Assembly (NCBI GenBank): GCA_040507035.1
Contig: JBEVVR010000031.1
Coordinates: forward strand, 248,001-312,000
Direction of reading: 5' to 3'
From: Thiodiazotropha sp040507035
Lineage (GTDB): Bacteria > Pseudomonadota > Gammaproteobacteria > Chromatiales > Chromatiaceae
DNA length: 64,000 bases
This document shows, piece by piece, positions 1 through 8,547 of the stretch. The notes below the pieces were generated by a model that was given only the letters and a program-made list of their open reading frames with translations, was not told where the DNA came from and did no database searches. A program made the position numbers and the translations under genes. Positions within the stretch are counted from its first letter, which is position 1. Each line of letters starts with the position of its first letter.

Positions 1-1
1 G

Positions 2-33
2 AAACCGTGTTCAGTTAGTCTGGCACGGTTTTT
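2..33 (+). terminator. Intrinsic terminator of a gene left of the window
   Basis: AAACCGTG (2-9) pairs with CACGGTTT (24-31) around a 14-nt loop and runs into a T-rich tail. It should end a transcript entering from the left, so the first gene probably has its own promoter or depends on readthrough. Seen directly; function inferred from the hairpin plus T-run. Confidence 0.6.
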
Positions 34-59
34 CTTTGCAGAATTTTCAGGGTAGCGGG

Positions 60-1280
60 ATGAGCGACAGGGTTGTGGATCTGTTAGTCGTGGGGGCGGG
101 GATCAGTGGCCTGGGTATGGCGCTTATGGCCAGGTGCAGAGGGGTCCAATCCCTGGTTCTCGAGGCCAGCGGTCATCTCGGTGGTGCCATTAACAGCCAT
201 AGATTCTATACCGATGAAGGCGTCTTCTGGGCCGAACTGGGCAGCCATACCTGCTACAACAGCTACGGCAATCTGTTGCAGCTGCTGCAGGAGACCGGGC
301 AGCTCGCCAGCCTGCAGCCAAAACAGAAACTGCGCTACCGGCTGCATAGTGAAGGAGAGCTGAGATCAATCCCTTCCCAGTTGAGTTTCCTGGAGCTGCT
401 CGGGGTCCTGCCGCGTCTCTGGCTGAGCGGGAAACAGGGTCGCACTGTCGCTGACTATTTCGGCCATATCATCGGCCGGCGCAATTTCAAGCGGGTGTTG
501 GGTCCCGCCCTGGATGCGGTGATCTGCCAGCCGGCCGCCGATTTTCCCGCCGATGCCATATTCCGTAAAAAGCCGAGGCGTAAAGAGATCGTCCGCAGCT
601 TTACCGGTCCCGAGGGGTTGCAGTCCTTTATCGAGGGAATGGCATCCCAACTCGAGATACGGCTGCATAGCCCGGTGATCGATCTGCAGCGGGACGGGGA
701 TCACTATCGGGTCGTCATCGAGGATCAGACCATCAAGGCGAAAAGCGTCGCCCTGGCAGTGGCGCCGGATGTTGCCGCAGGGATTCTGGCGGGGTCCATG
801 CCGGATCTGGCGACACAGCTGGAAGCGATTGAAATGGCCGCCATCGAGAGTCACAGCGTGTTGCTAAGAGCCGATCGGCTCGATATCCCGCCACTGGCCG
901 GCATTATCGGGGTCGCTGACGATTTCTACTCTGCGGTATCGAGGGATCTGGTGCCCGATGAGCACTATCGCGCCTTTACCTTTCACTTTCGCCCAAACGC
1001 TGTCGATGAGGCTGGGCGTCTGCAGAGGATCAGTGAGGTTTTGGGTGTGGAGCCTGGGGCTTTTGAGTCCCATGTCAGTTGTGAAAATCGGCTCCCTGCA
1101 CTGCGGCTTGGCCACGCCGAGCGGGTTTCCCGAATCGACAAAGCGCTGCAGGGAGGCTCCCTCGCGTTGACCGGGAACTGGTTTTCCGGGGTCTCCATCG
1201 AGGATAGCCTGATTCGCTCCAGTGAGGAGTGTGAGAGGCTCTTTGGCGCTAGGAGCGGGGTGGTACCAGGCTCAGGGTGA
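60..1280 (+). CDS. FAD-dependent amine oxidase / protoporphyrinogen oxidase-like protein
   Basis: About 406 residues. The N-terminus has the dinucleotide-binding GAGISGLG motif followed by an acidic residue (VLEASGHLGG), typical of FAD-binding amine oxidase and protoporphyrinogen oxidase-like flavoproteins. I start at ATG 60; an upstream in-frame TTG at 36 would add eight residues before the fold and lies next to the terminator. There is no signal peptide or membrane segment, so it is probably cytosolic. The substrate cannot be told: HemY/HemG-like, carotenoid desaturase-like and other oxidases share this N-terminus. Its 3' end overlaps the 3' end of the convergent thioredoxin-domain gene by 32 bp. 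Confidence 0.75.
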   Translation: MSDRVVDLLVVGAGISGLGMALMARCRGVQSLVLEASGHLGGAINSHRFYTDEGVFWAELGSHTCYNSYGNLLQLLQETGQLASLQPKQKLRYRLHSEGELRSIPSQLSFLELLGVLPRLWLSGKQGRTVADYFGHIIGRRNFKRVLGPALDAVICQPAADFPADAIFRKKPRRKEIVRSFTGPEGLQSFIEGMASQLEIRLHSPVIDLQRDGDHYRVVIEDQTIKAKSVALAVAPDVAAGILAGSMPDLATQLEAIEMAAIESHSVLLRADRLDIPPLAGIIGVADDFYSAVSRDLVPDEHYRAFTFHFRPNAVDEAGRLQRISEVLGVEPGAFESHVSCENRLPALRLGHAERVSRIDKALQGGSLALTGNWFSGVSIEDSLIRSSEECERLFGARSGVVPGSG

Positions 1281-3639
1281 CCGTCTCCGGTGGCAGGCAG
1301 ACCTGGTCGTTGCAGGCCTGAAGACGGATCTCAACCGGCAGTGACAAAGGTAGGGAGATAGTGGCGTCCTCGTTGGAGAGAAAGGCCTGCAGTCGCACCT
1401 TGCCGGTATAGACGGAGAGGGGCTGTTGCTGAAAAGCAAGCTGTTGCTGTTGCCCCCGGGGATAGGTAACCGGTCCCAGTCGGATACCTTTGGCCCCCTC
1501 AGGCAGACGCAGCTCAGTTGCAATCAGATCCTTGGTCATGGGTTGGTTTGAGTTGGTGTGCCACCCATCCGGGATGTGGATGTCGACCTTCAGCATCGGC
1601 TGTTTCGAGGTCGACGACAATGCCCCCTCGATTCGTATACCTCCCTGGGCCGCGTAGGCTCGGGCATCCAATTCGCCATGCAGATGGTTGGCCGCGGCGT
1701 TGAGAAGATAGCCGTAGCTGGTGGGACTTCGCTCAACGGAGGGGGCGAAGCGGGCGATCAGGGCATCCGTCAGACGGCGGAAATCGAGCTTACCGGTACG
1801 CTGCCAGAGGCGTTGCAGCAGATGGATCGCAACCGAACTGCCGGAGGGCATGGCATTGTCCGAACCCTCGTCCTTGGGGCGACCCATGGCGGTGATCGTG
1901 CTCTCTGCCTCGCTCATGAAAAAGCCATCGTTTTCTGCATCGAGAAAGCGATCGATCAACGCCTGGGCCAGCTCTTCGGCGCGCGCAAGCCATTTAGGCT
2001 CTGCAGTCAGATCGTAGAGATAGAGCAGCGCTTCACCGAGATAGGCGTAGTCCTCCTGGGATGCGGCGATGGAGGATTGGCCGTCCAGATGTACCCGCCA
2101 CAACAGGCCTTTGCCGCGCCGGTTGTGTTGCCAAACGAACTCGGCCGCCTCGATGGCTGCCTGGCGATAGTCCGCGCGCTCAAGGATATCGGCGGCCTGG
2201 GCGAATGCGGTAATCATCATGCCGTTCCAGGCGGTCACGATCTTGTCGTCCCGCAGGGGGGCGGGGCGGCGGTTTCTGACCTCGAGCAGCTTGCGGTTTA
2301 TCTGATCGAGTTGCTGACGCAGAGACTTTACCGGTAGCTCCTGCTCTTCGGCATGGCTTTCCAGGCTCTGGACCAGGTGGAGGATATTGCGCCCTTCGAA
2401 GTTGCCACCAGCTGTCACCCCGTAGAGGGCATTCACCAACGTCACTTCATCTGGCTCCAGCGCGGCCGCCAGCTCCGCTTCTGTCCAGGTGAAGAAGCGG
2501 CCCTCTTCACCCTCGCTATCGGCGTCGGTGGCGGAGTAGAAACCCCCCTCGGGAAGCCTCATCTCCCTCAGTACATAGTCCAGGGTCTGGGTGGCCACGC
2601 GGCGGTAGGGCTCACCTCCGGTGATGCGCCATGCGCGGAGGTAGACGCGGCTGAGGTGGGCCTGGTTGTAGAGCATCTTCTCGAAGTGGGGCACCAGCCA
2701 CTCGTAATCGGTGGAGTAGCGGTGAAAGCCACCGCCAACCTGATCGTAGATGCCGCCGCGGGCCATATGGTCAAGGGTGACTTCGAGCATCTCAAGGGCC
2801 TGCCGGTCATGATCCCGCTCCGCCCGGTCGAGGAGTAGATAGAGCCAGGGCTCGCGGGGGAACTTGGGGGCCTGGCCAAATCCGCCCTGTATCTCATCAA
2901 AGGAGTTCTGCATCGTCGCAACCGCAGTCTCGATAACCGCCTTGTCCAAAGTCTTGGCCTGTCCCTCAAGGCTATTGCTGGTCTGCACCGCCGAGGCCAC
3001 GTGTTCAGCCTGTTCCTCGACTTCGTCCCGGCTCTCCAGCCAAATTCGTTTAATCTGCTGCAGCAACGAAGTGAACTGTTCAGGGGCGAAGTAGGTGCCA
3101 CCGTAGAAGGGCTTGCCCTCGGGGGTGAGGAAACTCGACATCGGCCAGCCCCCATGCCCAGTCATCAACATCACCGCTGTCATGTAGACCTGGTCGACGT
3201 CAGGGTGACTCTCACGGTCGACCTTGATCGGGATGAAGTGCTGGTTCAGAAGAGCGGCGATGGCGGGATCTTCGAAACTCTCCCGCTCCATGACATGACA
3301 CCAGTGGCAGGTGGAGTAACCGATGGAGAGGAAGACCGGTTTGTTCTCCTGTTTCGCCCGCGCAAAGGCCTGCTCCGACCAGGGATACCAATCCACCGGA
3401 TTGTGTGCGTGCTGCAACAGATAGGGGGAGTCTTCAAGGATCAGGCGATTGATATACTCGGGAGTGCCGTCAGCGTTGAAATGTTCGGTACGGGGACGAT
3501 AGGCGATACCCTTGGCGAGATAGGCAGCTTTGAGTTTCTGCTCCATTTGCGGTGACCTTTCGACTTGGTAGGCATGGCTGAAGATGGGCAGAATCAAGCC
3601 CAAAAAGGTACCGAGAAGGAGCCTTGCACGCCTGATCAT
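1249..3639 (-). CDS. YyaL-type (DUF255) thioredoxin-domain protein with C-terminal DsbD-alpha-like domain
   Basis: 796 residues from ATG 3639, which gives a clean signal peptide (MIRRARLLLGTFLGLILP). Residues ~60-230 form the thioredoxin-like domain of the YyaL/SSP411 family with a CHWC motif at 111-114 (STCHWCHVMERESF). The middle is the (alpha/alpha)-barrel part (YDQVGGGFHRYS, PHFEKMLYNQA). The last ~115 residues resemble the N-terminal periplasmic DsbD-alpha domain: they include IPDGWHTNSN and ACNDQVCLPPE, with cysteines at about 776 and 781. Typical YyaL proteins are shorter, cytosolic and lack this tail. The signal peptide and the tail suggest a periplasmic thiol role, which is inference. 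It lies downstream of the rhodanese gene on the same strand (gap 95 bp). Confidence 0.85.
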   Translation of the reverse strand: MIRRARLLLGTFLGLILPIFSHAYQVERSPQMEQKLKAAYLAKGIAYRPRTEHFNADGTPEYINRLILEDSPYLLQHAHNPVDWYPWSEQAFARAKQENKPVFLSIGYSTCHWCHVMERESFEDPAIAALLNQHFIPIKVDRESHPDVDQVYMTAVMLMTGHGGWPMSSFLTPEGKPFYGGTYFAPEQFTSLLQQIKRIWLESRDEVEEQAEHVASAVQTSNSLEGQAKTLDKAVIETAVATMQNSFDEIQGGFGQAPKFPREPWLYLLLDRAERDHDRQALEMLEVTLDHMARGGIYDQVGGGFHRYSTDYEWLVPHFEKMLYNQAHLSRVYLRAWRITGGEPYRRVATQTLDYVLREMRLPEGGFYSATDADSEGEEGRFFTWTEAELAAALEPDEVTLVNALYGVTAGGNFEGRNILHLVQSLESHAEEQELPVKSLRQQLDQINRKLLEVRNRRPAPLRDDKIVTAWNGMMITAFAQAADILERADYRQAAIEAAEFVWQHNRRGKGLLWRVHLDGQSSIAASQEDYAYLGEALLYLYDLTAEPKWLARAEELAQALIDRFLDAENDGFFMSEAESTITAMGRPKDEGSDNAMPSGSSVAIHLLQRLWQRTGKLDFRRLTDALIARFAPSVERSPTSYGYLLNAAANHLHGELDARAYAAQGGIRIEGALSSTSKQPMLKVDIHIPDGWHTNSNQPMTKDLIATELRLPEGAKGIRLGPVTYPRGQQQQLAFQQQPLSVYTGKVRLQAFLSNEDATISLPLSLPVEIRLQACNDQVCLPPETVTLSLVPPRS

Positions 3640-3734
3640 CGGCTGAGGATGGTTGTGACTATCGCCTGGGGTAAACCCCTTGATCCCCCCGGCAGTCTGG
3701 CGGTGTTGAAGCACAATGGGAGTGCAGGGCTCAG

Positions 3735-4631
3735 TCAATAGCTCAGTTTGACCTGCTGTTCCATCGGCAGTGCCTGGTTGGCCGCCCACTCCTGAGTGGA
3801 GCCGTCATAGAGCTTGGCCTGACGGTTGCCCATGATCTCGTGGGAGACAAACCAGCCCAACGCGGCCCGGTTGCCGGTGTGGCAGTAGTTGATCTGGTGC
3901 CCCTCCAATGGAACACTGCTCGATGCATAGATGCGCTGCAGGTTCTCCAGACTGTGGAGTTTGCCGCTGCCGTTTATCGTCAGCCAGTCGTAGTTGAGGT
4001 GTCGTGCATTGGGTAGCCTGCCGGCCCTCTCCTTGCCGCCACCGCCGTAGATACCGAGATATTCCGCCCGGGTTCTGTTATCCACGATCTGGGTGCCGTT
4101 GTTGATTGCCGACTTCACCTCTTCGGCGCCGGGATTCATCTGTTTGCGATAGCTGGCCTTGAAGGTTTTGGGTTGCAGCTGGTTGTTTCCCTTTTCCAGG
4201 GGGTAGACCCGCTTTTCCGCATAGCCGACCAGGCCGCCATCAAGTATCGAAATATGGTCGTGCCCCAGCACTTTGAAGGTCCAGTAGACCCTGGCGGCCG
4301 CGGCCATGTCCCCCGCACTTGCGCCCAGGGAGATCAATATCACATGACTTTTGTTGTCTATACCCAGAGAGCCAATGAGCTTTTCGAGTACGGGTATAGG
4401 CGGTATGTTCTTGGGCTGGCCCTTCTTTTCCATCCGCCAATGGGCATAATTGGTGTTGATCGATCCGGGAATATGAAAACGCATGTAGTTCTGATTATCC
4501 TGCAGATCAAGTAAGACAAGATCGGGTTTATCTCTATTGTCATGCAACCAAGCAGGGGTTACCAAGGGTTCGACAGCAGCTGCCAGAATGCCTGGAAACA
4601 GCAGTAGCAGGAGCATAAGGGATCTTTTCAT
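3735..4631 (-). CDS. Two-domain rhodanese (thiosulfate/3-mercaptopyruvate sulfurtransferase-like), exported
   Basis: 298 residues from ATG 4631, starting with a signal peptide (MKRSLMLLLLLFPGILAA); upstream in-frame starts would mask it. Two rhodanese modules are present. The C-terminal one has the catalytic loop cysteine at residue 250 (INYCHTGNRAALGW). The N-terminal one has serine at the equivalent place (ISLGASAGDMA) and is probably structural. Family role: transfer of sulfane sulfur to a thiol or cyanide acceptor. It is likely periplasmic and co-transcribed with the following thioredoxin/DsbD-alpha fusion, which suggests joint sulfur or thiol chemistry (inference). Confidence 0.88.
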   Translation of the reverse strand: MKRSLMLLLLLFPGILAAAVEPLVTPAWLHDNRDKPDLVLLDLQDNQNYMRFHIPGSINTNYAHWRMEKKGQPKNIPPIPVLEKLIGSLGIDNKSHVILISLGASAGDMAAAARVYWTFKVLGHDHISILDGGLVGYAEKRVYPLEKGNNQLQPKTFKASYRKQMNPGAEEVKSAINNGTQIVDNRTRAEYLGIYGGGGKERAGRLPNARHLNYDWLTINGSGKLHSLENLQRIYASSSVPLEGHQINYCHTGNRAALGWFVSHEIMGNRQAKLYDGSTQEWAANQALPMEQQVKLSY

Positions 4632-4810
4632 ATCGGTTATTTCCTTGATGGCCAAATGAACGCTGGTTTGAACACACTGCAGCATGATCGCATCATTCAA
4701 CAGTCAGATCGATATCACGTAGGAAAGTTGCGTGGTTGTTTAAACTGGATCATCAGTGTGGATTTCCCCTCGTGCTGTGTCAGAATAGCGTGAATATAGA
4801 GTGATTAACC

Positions 4811-5215
4811 ATGATCAAGTTTCAACCAGTACTTATCCTTTTACTCCTGTTTTTCGTGGGGAATCTCCCCGCGGCTGATTTCGATGAGGCGATGGAGTCC
4901 CTCGCCAACGGCGAACACAGGGAAGCCTATCGCGGCTTCAAGCGCCTGGCGAAACATGACCATGTGGAAGCGCAGTTCCAGCTTGGCATGCTCTATCTCT
5001 TCGGCAAGGGAGTGGAGGAGGATGCGACCCAGGGTATCGCCTGGTTGAAGGAGGCGGCCAGCAACGGCTCCTATCTGGCAGCCAATGAGCTGGGACAGAT
5101 CTATCTGTCTGGTAGAGGTGTGGATGTGAATGAACAGGAAGCGGTCAAATGGCTGGAGCTGGCAACAATGATCGCGGAACAGAACGAGGGGGAGGCCGAG
5201 GATGGCTGCGAATAG
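4811..5215 (+). CDS. Small Sel1-repeat (TPR-like) secreted protein
   Basis: 134 residues: a signal peptide (MIKFQPVLILLLLFFVGNLPA), then two Sel1-like repeats (AQFQLGMLYLFGKGVEED..IAWLKEAA; AANELGQIYLSGRGVD..AVKWLELA) and a short acidic tail. Sel1 repeats serve as protein-protein interaction solenoids. It sits 15 bp upstream of the gspA-like gene and is probably in the same transcript, so it may belong to the same envelope assembly function. The ribosome-binding site is weak. Confidence 0.8.
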   Translation: MIKFQPVLILLLLFFVGNLPAADFDEAMESLANGEHREAYRGFKRLAKHDHVEAQFQLGMLYLFGKGVEEDATQGIAWLKEAASNGSYLAANELGQIYLSGRGVDVNEQEAVKWLELATMIAEQNEGEAEDGCE

Positions 5216-5230
5216 CCACCCTGGTATGGC

Positions 5231-6988
5231 ATGAAATTCAGCGATTTCGGTTTCGAAGAGAATCCCTTCGCAATAACCCCTGATCCCAGATATCTCTATC
5301 TCAGCAGGGGGCACGAAGAGAGCCTTGCCCATCTTATCTACGGCACCGGTCCGAATGGCGGTTTTGTGCTCTTGACCGGCGAGGTGGGTACCGGCAAGAC
5401 GTTGCTGCTGCGCAGTCTCCTGGCACAGCAACTGGAAAACGTGGATATCGCCCTGATTCTCAATCCCCGCCTCTCGAGACGGGAGTTTATCGCCACCATC
5501 TGTGATGAGCTGGGCATCGAGTATCAGGGGCCGCCATACTCCATGAAGGTGCTCTCGGATATCCTGATTCGGCATCTTTTAAAGACCCATGCCGAGGGCA
5601 AACACACGGTACTGGTGGTGGACGAGGCACAAAACCTCAGTCCAAGGGTACTGGAGCAGGTACGCCTGTTGACCAATCTGGAGACCTCCCGTCATAAACT
5701 GCTGCGTATCATCCTGGTGGGACAGCCGGAGCTGCTGCAGATGCTGGAGCGCAAGGAGATGCGCCAGGTCGATCAGCGCATCACCGCCCGCTATCATCTG
5801 CAACCGTTGAACGCCCAGGAGAGCAGCCGCTACATCGCCCATCGCCTTGCCGTGGCCGGTATTCGCGAGGATCTGTTTACCCCGATGGCACTGCGCTTGA
5901 TACATCGCTTTTCAGGCGGCATCCCAAGGATCATCAATGCCATCTGCGAACGGGCGCTGTTGGCTATCTATGCCTCGGGCAGGCAGCGCGCCGGTGTCAG
6001 ATTGGTATGGCGGGCCGCTCGGGAGGTGAAGGGGAGGCGCCTTGGACGTCAACCCTGGCTGTGGGCAGGTGCCGTGCTGCTGCTGGCGATCGCAGTGGGT
6101 TTGTGGTTCACCCTGCGTGGTATCGATGAGGTATCTGTGCAGCCGCAGAGTGAAACCTCGGCTGAGCCTGTGGTTCCGGCTCTCCCGGTTGTCGTCGAAA
6201 CCCCTCCCAGCGTCGAAAAACCCTCCCTGCCGGAGACTTTCACCGAACCCGTTGAGGAGGCCTCGATTCCCCGGGCGGATGATGTCGCAGCTATTGAAAT
6301 AGCCAAGCCTGAAACAGTATCAGCTGAATCGGTCGAAGCAGGGGAGGTTGTGAATGAGTTCAAGCTGGCGACACTTTTCAGTGAGCCACAAAACCGTGCC
6401 GCGATGTACCAGGCATTGCTGCATCTTTGGGATGCAGAACAACAGCTGCAAAACTCCCCACCCCCCTGTATGCAGATGAAGCAGTTCGGCCTGCGCTGTC
6501 TGATAGCGGCCTCGGACTGGGAGAGCCTGTTGCGGTTGAACAGGCCGTTGCTGTTGCAGCTGAAACAGGACAAGCAGAGACGCTTGCTGCTGTTGAAGCA
6601 TGTGGACGATGAGTGGCTGCTGGTCGACAGTGGCTTTGCACAGGGCGTGATAACCCGCGATCAACTGCAGCGCTACTGGAAAGGCAACTACATCATGTTG
6701 TGGCGGCCGATGACCGATATCGCGCTGATTGGTGAAGGCTCATCCGGCAGCGCGGTCAGCTGGTTGCGCAGTCGCCTGCAACAGGTGGATGGGATCGCCG
6801 CTCCCGCAGCCAAGGGTCTTGACCGTTTTGATAGCGAACTCGAGAGCCGCTTGCGGGCATTTCAGCAGCAGCAGGGATTGGCCGAGGATGGGGTCGCCGG
6901 TCAACAGACCATGATCTACCTCAACAATCTGGCATTGCCAGCGGCGACGCCGACATTGGTCTCATCCCGGGACCTGGCGGGAGGCTGA
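5231..6988 (+). CDS. gspA: ExeA/GspA-type AAA ATPase with peptidoglycan-binding domain
   Basis: 585 residues. An N-terminal AAA/ATPase domain has Walker A GEVGTGKT at 50-57 and Walker B VLVVDEAQN at 127-135. A single membrane segment follows at ~275-294, then a Pro/Glu-rich periplasmic linker (~300-370), a middle domain, and a C-terminal peptidoglycan-binding repeat (LESRLRAFQQQQGLAEDGV). This is the ExeA/GspA architecture: with GspB it helps insert the type II secretin through peptidoglycan. No secretin or other gsp gene is in the window, so the partner is elsewhere or the pair serves another envelope complex. It is directly followed by gspB (1 bp gap). Confidence 0.88.
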   Translation: MKFSDFGFEENPFAITPDPRYLYLSRGHEESLAHLIYGTGPNGGFVLLTGEVGTGKTLLLRSLLAQQLENVDIALILNPRLSRREFIATICDELGIEYQGPPYSMKVLSDILIRHLLKTHAEGKHTVLVVDEAQNLSPRVLEQVRLLTNLETSRHKLLRIILVGQPELLQMLERKEMRQVDQRITARYHLQPLNAQESSRYIAHRLAVAGIREDLFTPMALRLIHRFSGGIPRIINAICERALLAIYASGRQRAGVRLVWRAAREVKGRRLGRQPWLWAGAVLLLAIAVGLWFTLRGIDEVSVQPQSETSAEPVVPALPVVVETPPSVEKPSLPETFTEPVEEASIPRADDVAAIEIAKPETVSAESVEAGEVVNEFKLATLFSEPQNRAAMYQALLHLWDAEQQLQNSPPPCMQMKQFGLRCLIAASDWESLLRLNRPLLLQLKQDKQRRLLLLKHVDDEWLLVDSGFAQGVITRDQLQRYWKGNYIMLWRPMTDIALIGEGSSGSAVSWLRSRLQQVDGIAAPAAKGLDRFDSELESRLRAFQQQQGLAEDGVAGQQTMIYLNNLALPAATPTLVSSRDLAGG

Positions 6989-6989
6989 G

Positions 6990-7694
6990 ATGTCACTGAT
7001 ACTCGAAGCCTTGAAAAAGGCCGAACGCCAGCACAAGCTGGGGGAGGTCCCGAAAATCTCCCCCAATGCGGAACAACCGACAACCTCTGGCCCACACGGT
7101 ATGGGTTGGGTGATGATAGCGCTGCTTGCACTGATACTGCTTGGGATCGGCATCTACCTGGGAAGCAATAGCTGGCTCTCGCCCCAGGGGGTAGACGCTG
7201 AAATCCCCCTCTCTGAAACCGAGCCGAAGATCGATTTACCGAGCAGCGAAGCGCAGAAGACGCCACCGCTGCAGCGCGAAGAGGCGATCGGTGGCTCCGA
7301 TCCATCTTACGTTGAGTCCCCTGTGGTGAAGCAGAGCCAACCCCAAGCGGAGATTCCCACGCCCCAGCCGCTGCAAGCCGAGTTGCCCCAAGTGAATGAA
7401 ATCGAACCTGCCCAGGTGACAGAGGCTGAACCTATGCCGCCACCCCCCCCTCCCGCGCCGCCGAAACCCCTGCATGAGATGCCCAGTGGTTTCGTCGCCA
7501 ACCTACCGGCGATGAACATCGATATCCACAGCTACTCTAGCCGTGCCGCCAAGCGTTATGTGCTGATCAATATGGAGAAATATCGCGAGGGAGACTATCT
7601 TGCCGAGGGCCCGAGAGTGGTGGAGATCCTACCCCAGGGGGCGGTGATGGAGCATATGGGAGAGCGTTTCATTCTACCCATCGGTAATCAGTGA
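6990..7694 (+). CDS. gspB: GspB/ExeB-like inner-membrane protein
   Basis: 234 residues with the typical GspB start MSLILEALKKAERQHKLG, a membrane segment at ~40-58, a long Pro/Glu-rich periplasmic linker with a proline run (PPPPPPAPPKP), and a C-terminal GspB domain (~170-234: NIDIHSYSSRAAKRYVLIN). It forms a complex with GspA in secretin assembly in known systems. It follows the gspA stop immediately, so translational coupling is likely. A strong hairpin ends the operon. Confidence 0.88.
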   Translation: MSLILEALKKAERQHKLGEVPKISPNAEQPTTSGPHGMGWVMIALLALILLGIGIYLGSNSWLSPQGVDAEIPLSETEPKIDLPSSEAQKTPPLQREEAIGGSDPSYVESPVVKQSQPQAEIPTPQPLQAELPQVNEIEPAQVTEAEPMPPPPPPAPPKPLHEMPSGFVANLPAMNIDIHSYSSRAAKRYVLINMEKYREGDYLAEGPRVVEILPQGAVMEHMGERFILPIGNQ

Positions 7695-7707
7695 GCCACT
7701 GCAGATC

Positions 7708-7739
7708 AAACCACCTGATAATTTAGGATCAGGTGGTTT
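7708..7739. terminator. Bidirectional terminator between gspB and comF
   Basis: A perfect 12-bp inverted repeat, AAACCACCTGAT (7708-7719) and ATCAGGTGGTTT (7728-7739), with an 8-nt loop lies between two convergent genes. The A-rich/T-rich stem ends let it act in both directions, although no long T-tract follows. Confidence 0.7.
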
Positions 7740-7744
7740 GAGCA

Positions 7745-8458
7745 CTAGAACATTGAGGTCCGGGCAACTGCCCAGACATCGACCCTCTCTGCCCCCGCTC
7801 TTTTCAACACCCTGCAGAGTTCGCTCACCGTGGCCCCCGTGGTGATCACGTCATCCACCACCGCCAGGTGCATCCCGCTCACATCCGCGCATACCTGAAA
7901 CGCCCTGCGCAGGTTGTTTCGCCGGGCTTCGCGATTCAGTTCCGCCTGGGCCGGGGTATGTTTAATGCGCCTGCAGAGTCGCCAATCCTGGGAGAGTCCG
8001 CATCGCCTGCTCAGGACCCGGCTGATCTCCAGGGATTGATTAAAGCCCCTTTGACGCAGGCGCAGAGGATGCAGAGGGACCGGAACCAATAGATCGGGTC
8101 TGTCGTATTCCGCTCCCAGGCGCTCGATGAGCAACCCGGCCAGGGGCTCTGCCAGATGCAGTCGGTTGTGGAATTTGAGCATGCCGATGAGTCTGTTGAT
8201 GGGGGGTTGATAGGTCATTGCGGTGATGGTTCGGGTGTAGTCCGCGGTTCGTCCGATACAGCGGCCACAGAGCTCGGATGATGGCACATGGGGGGGCAGT
8301 GGCAAGGCACAGCGGGGACAGGCGTGGCGGTTGAAGGGGAGGCTATGGTGACAGGGCGGGCAGAAGTGGTGTTCGAAATCACCCTTTGCGCCACACAGAA
8401 GACAATCTCTCGGGTAGAGTAGGGACTGTATATAATTTATACACTTGTTGACCTTCAT
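7745..8458 (-). CDS. comF: ComF family phosphoribosyltransferase-like protein
   Basis: 237 residues from ATG 8458, chosen because AAGGA lies 5 nt upstream. An N-terminal four-cysteine zinc-finger region (CLLCGAKGD..FCPPCH and a second pair, CPRC) precedes a phosphoribosyltransferase fold ending in the PRPP motif AVVDDVITTGAT. ComF/GntX proteins are linked to DNA uptake and utilisation of DNA as nutrient. The gene is divergent from bioB with a short shared promoter region, a gene order common in gammaproteobacteria. Confidence 0.9.
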   Translation of the reverse strand: MKVNKCINYIQSLLYPRDCLLCGAKGDFEHHFCPPCHHSLPFNRHACPRCALPLPPHVPSSELCGRCIGRTADYTRTITAMTYQPPINRLIGMLKFHNRLHLAEPLAGLLIERLGAEYDRPDLLVPVPLHPLRLRQRGFNQSLEISRVLSRRCGLSQDWRLCRRIKHTPAQAELNREARRNNLRRAFQVCADVSGMHLAVVDDVITTGATVSELCRVLKRAGAERVDVWAVARTSMF

Positions 8459-8470
8459 AACCATCCTTGG

Positions 8471-8498
8471 TTGACAGGGGTGGGGCAATCCTTACCAT
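8471..8498 (+). promoter_or_regulatory. Possible sigma-70 promoter of the bio operon
   Basis: TTGACA at 8471-8476 is followed after 16 nt by TACCAT (8493-8498), a weak -10, about 50 bp before bioB ATG 8548. I did not find a clear BirA-type biotin operator here. Confidence 0.35.
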
Positions 8499-8547
8499 AG
8501 GCCCTCCGCTGTGCGCCGCACAATGCTCAAACAGAGGTTGGATCACC

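Noticed and set aside
8427..8443. TGTATA-TAATT-TATACA palindrome in the comF start
   Set aside because: Perfect but lies inside comF coding sequence (Asn/Tyr/Ile codons) and has no matching -35; it does not resemble the BirA operator. Probably chance.
8467..8547. Upstream start of bioB at 8467
   Set aside because: The extra 27 residues cross the promoter-like sequence and do not match biotin synthase N-termini.
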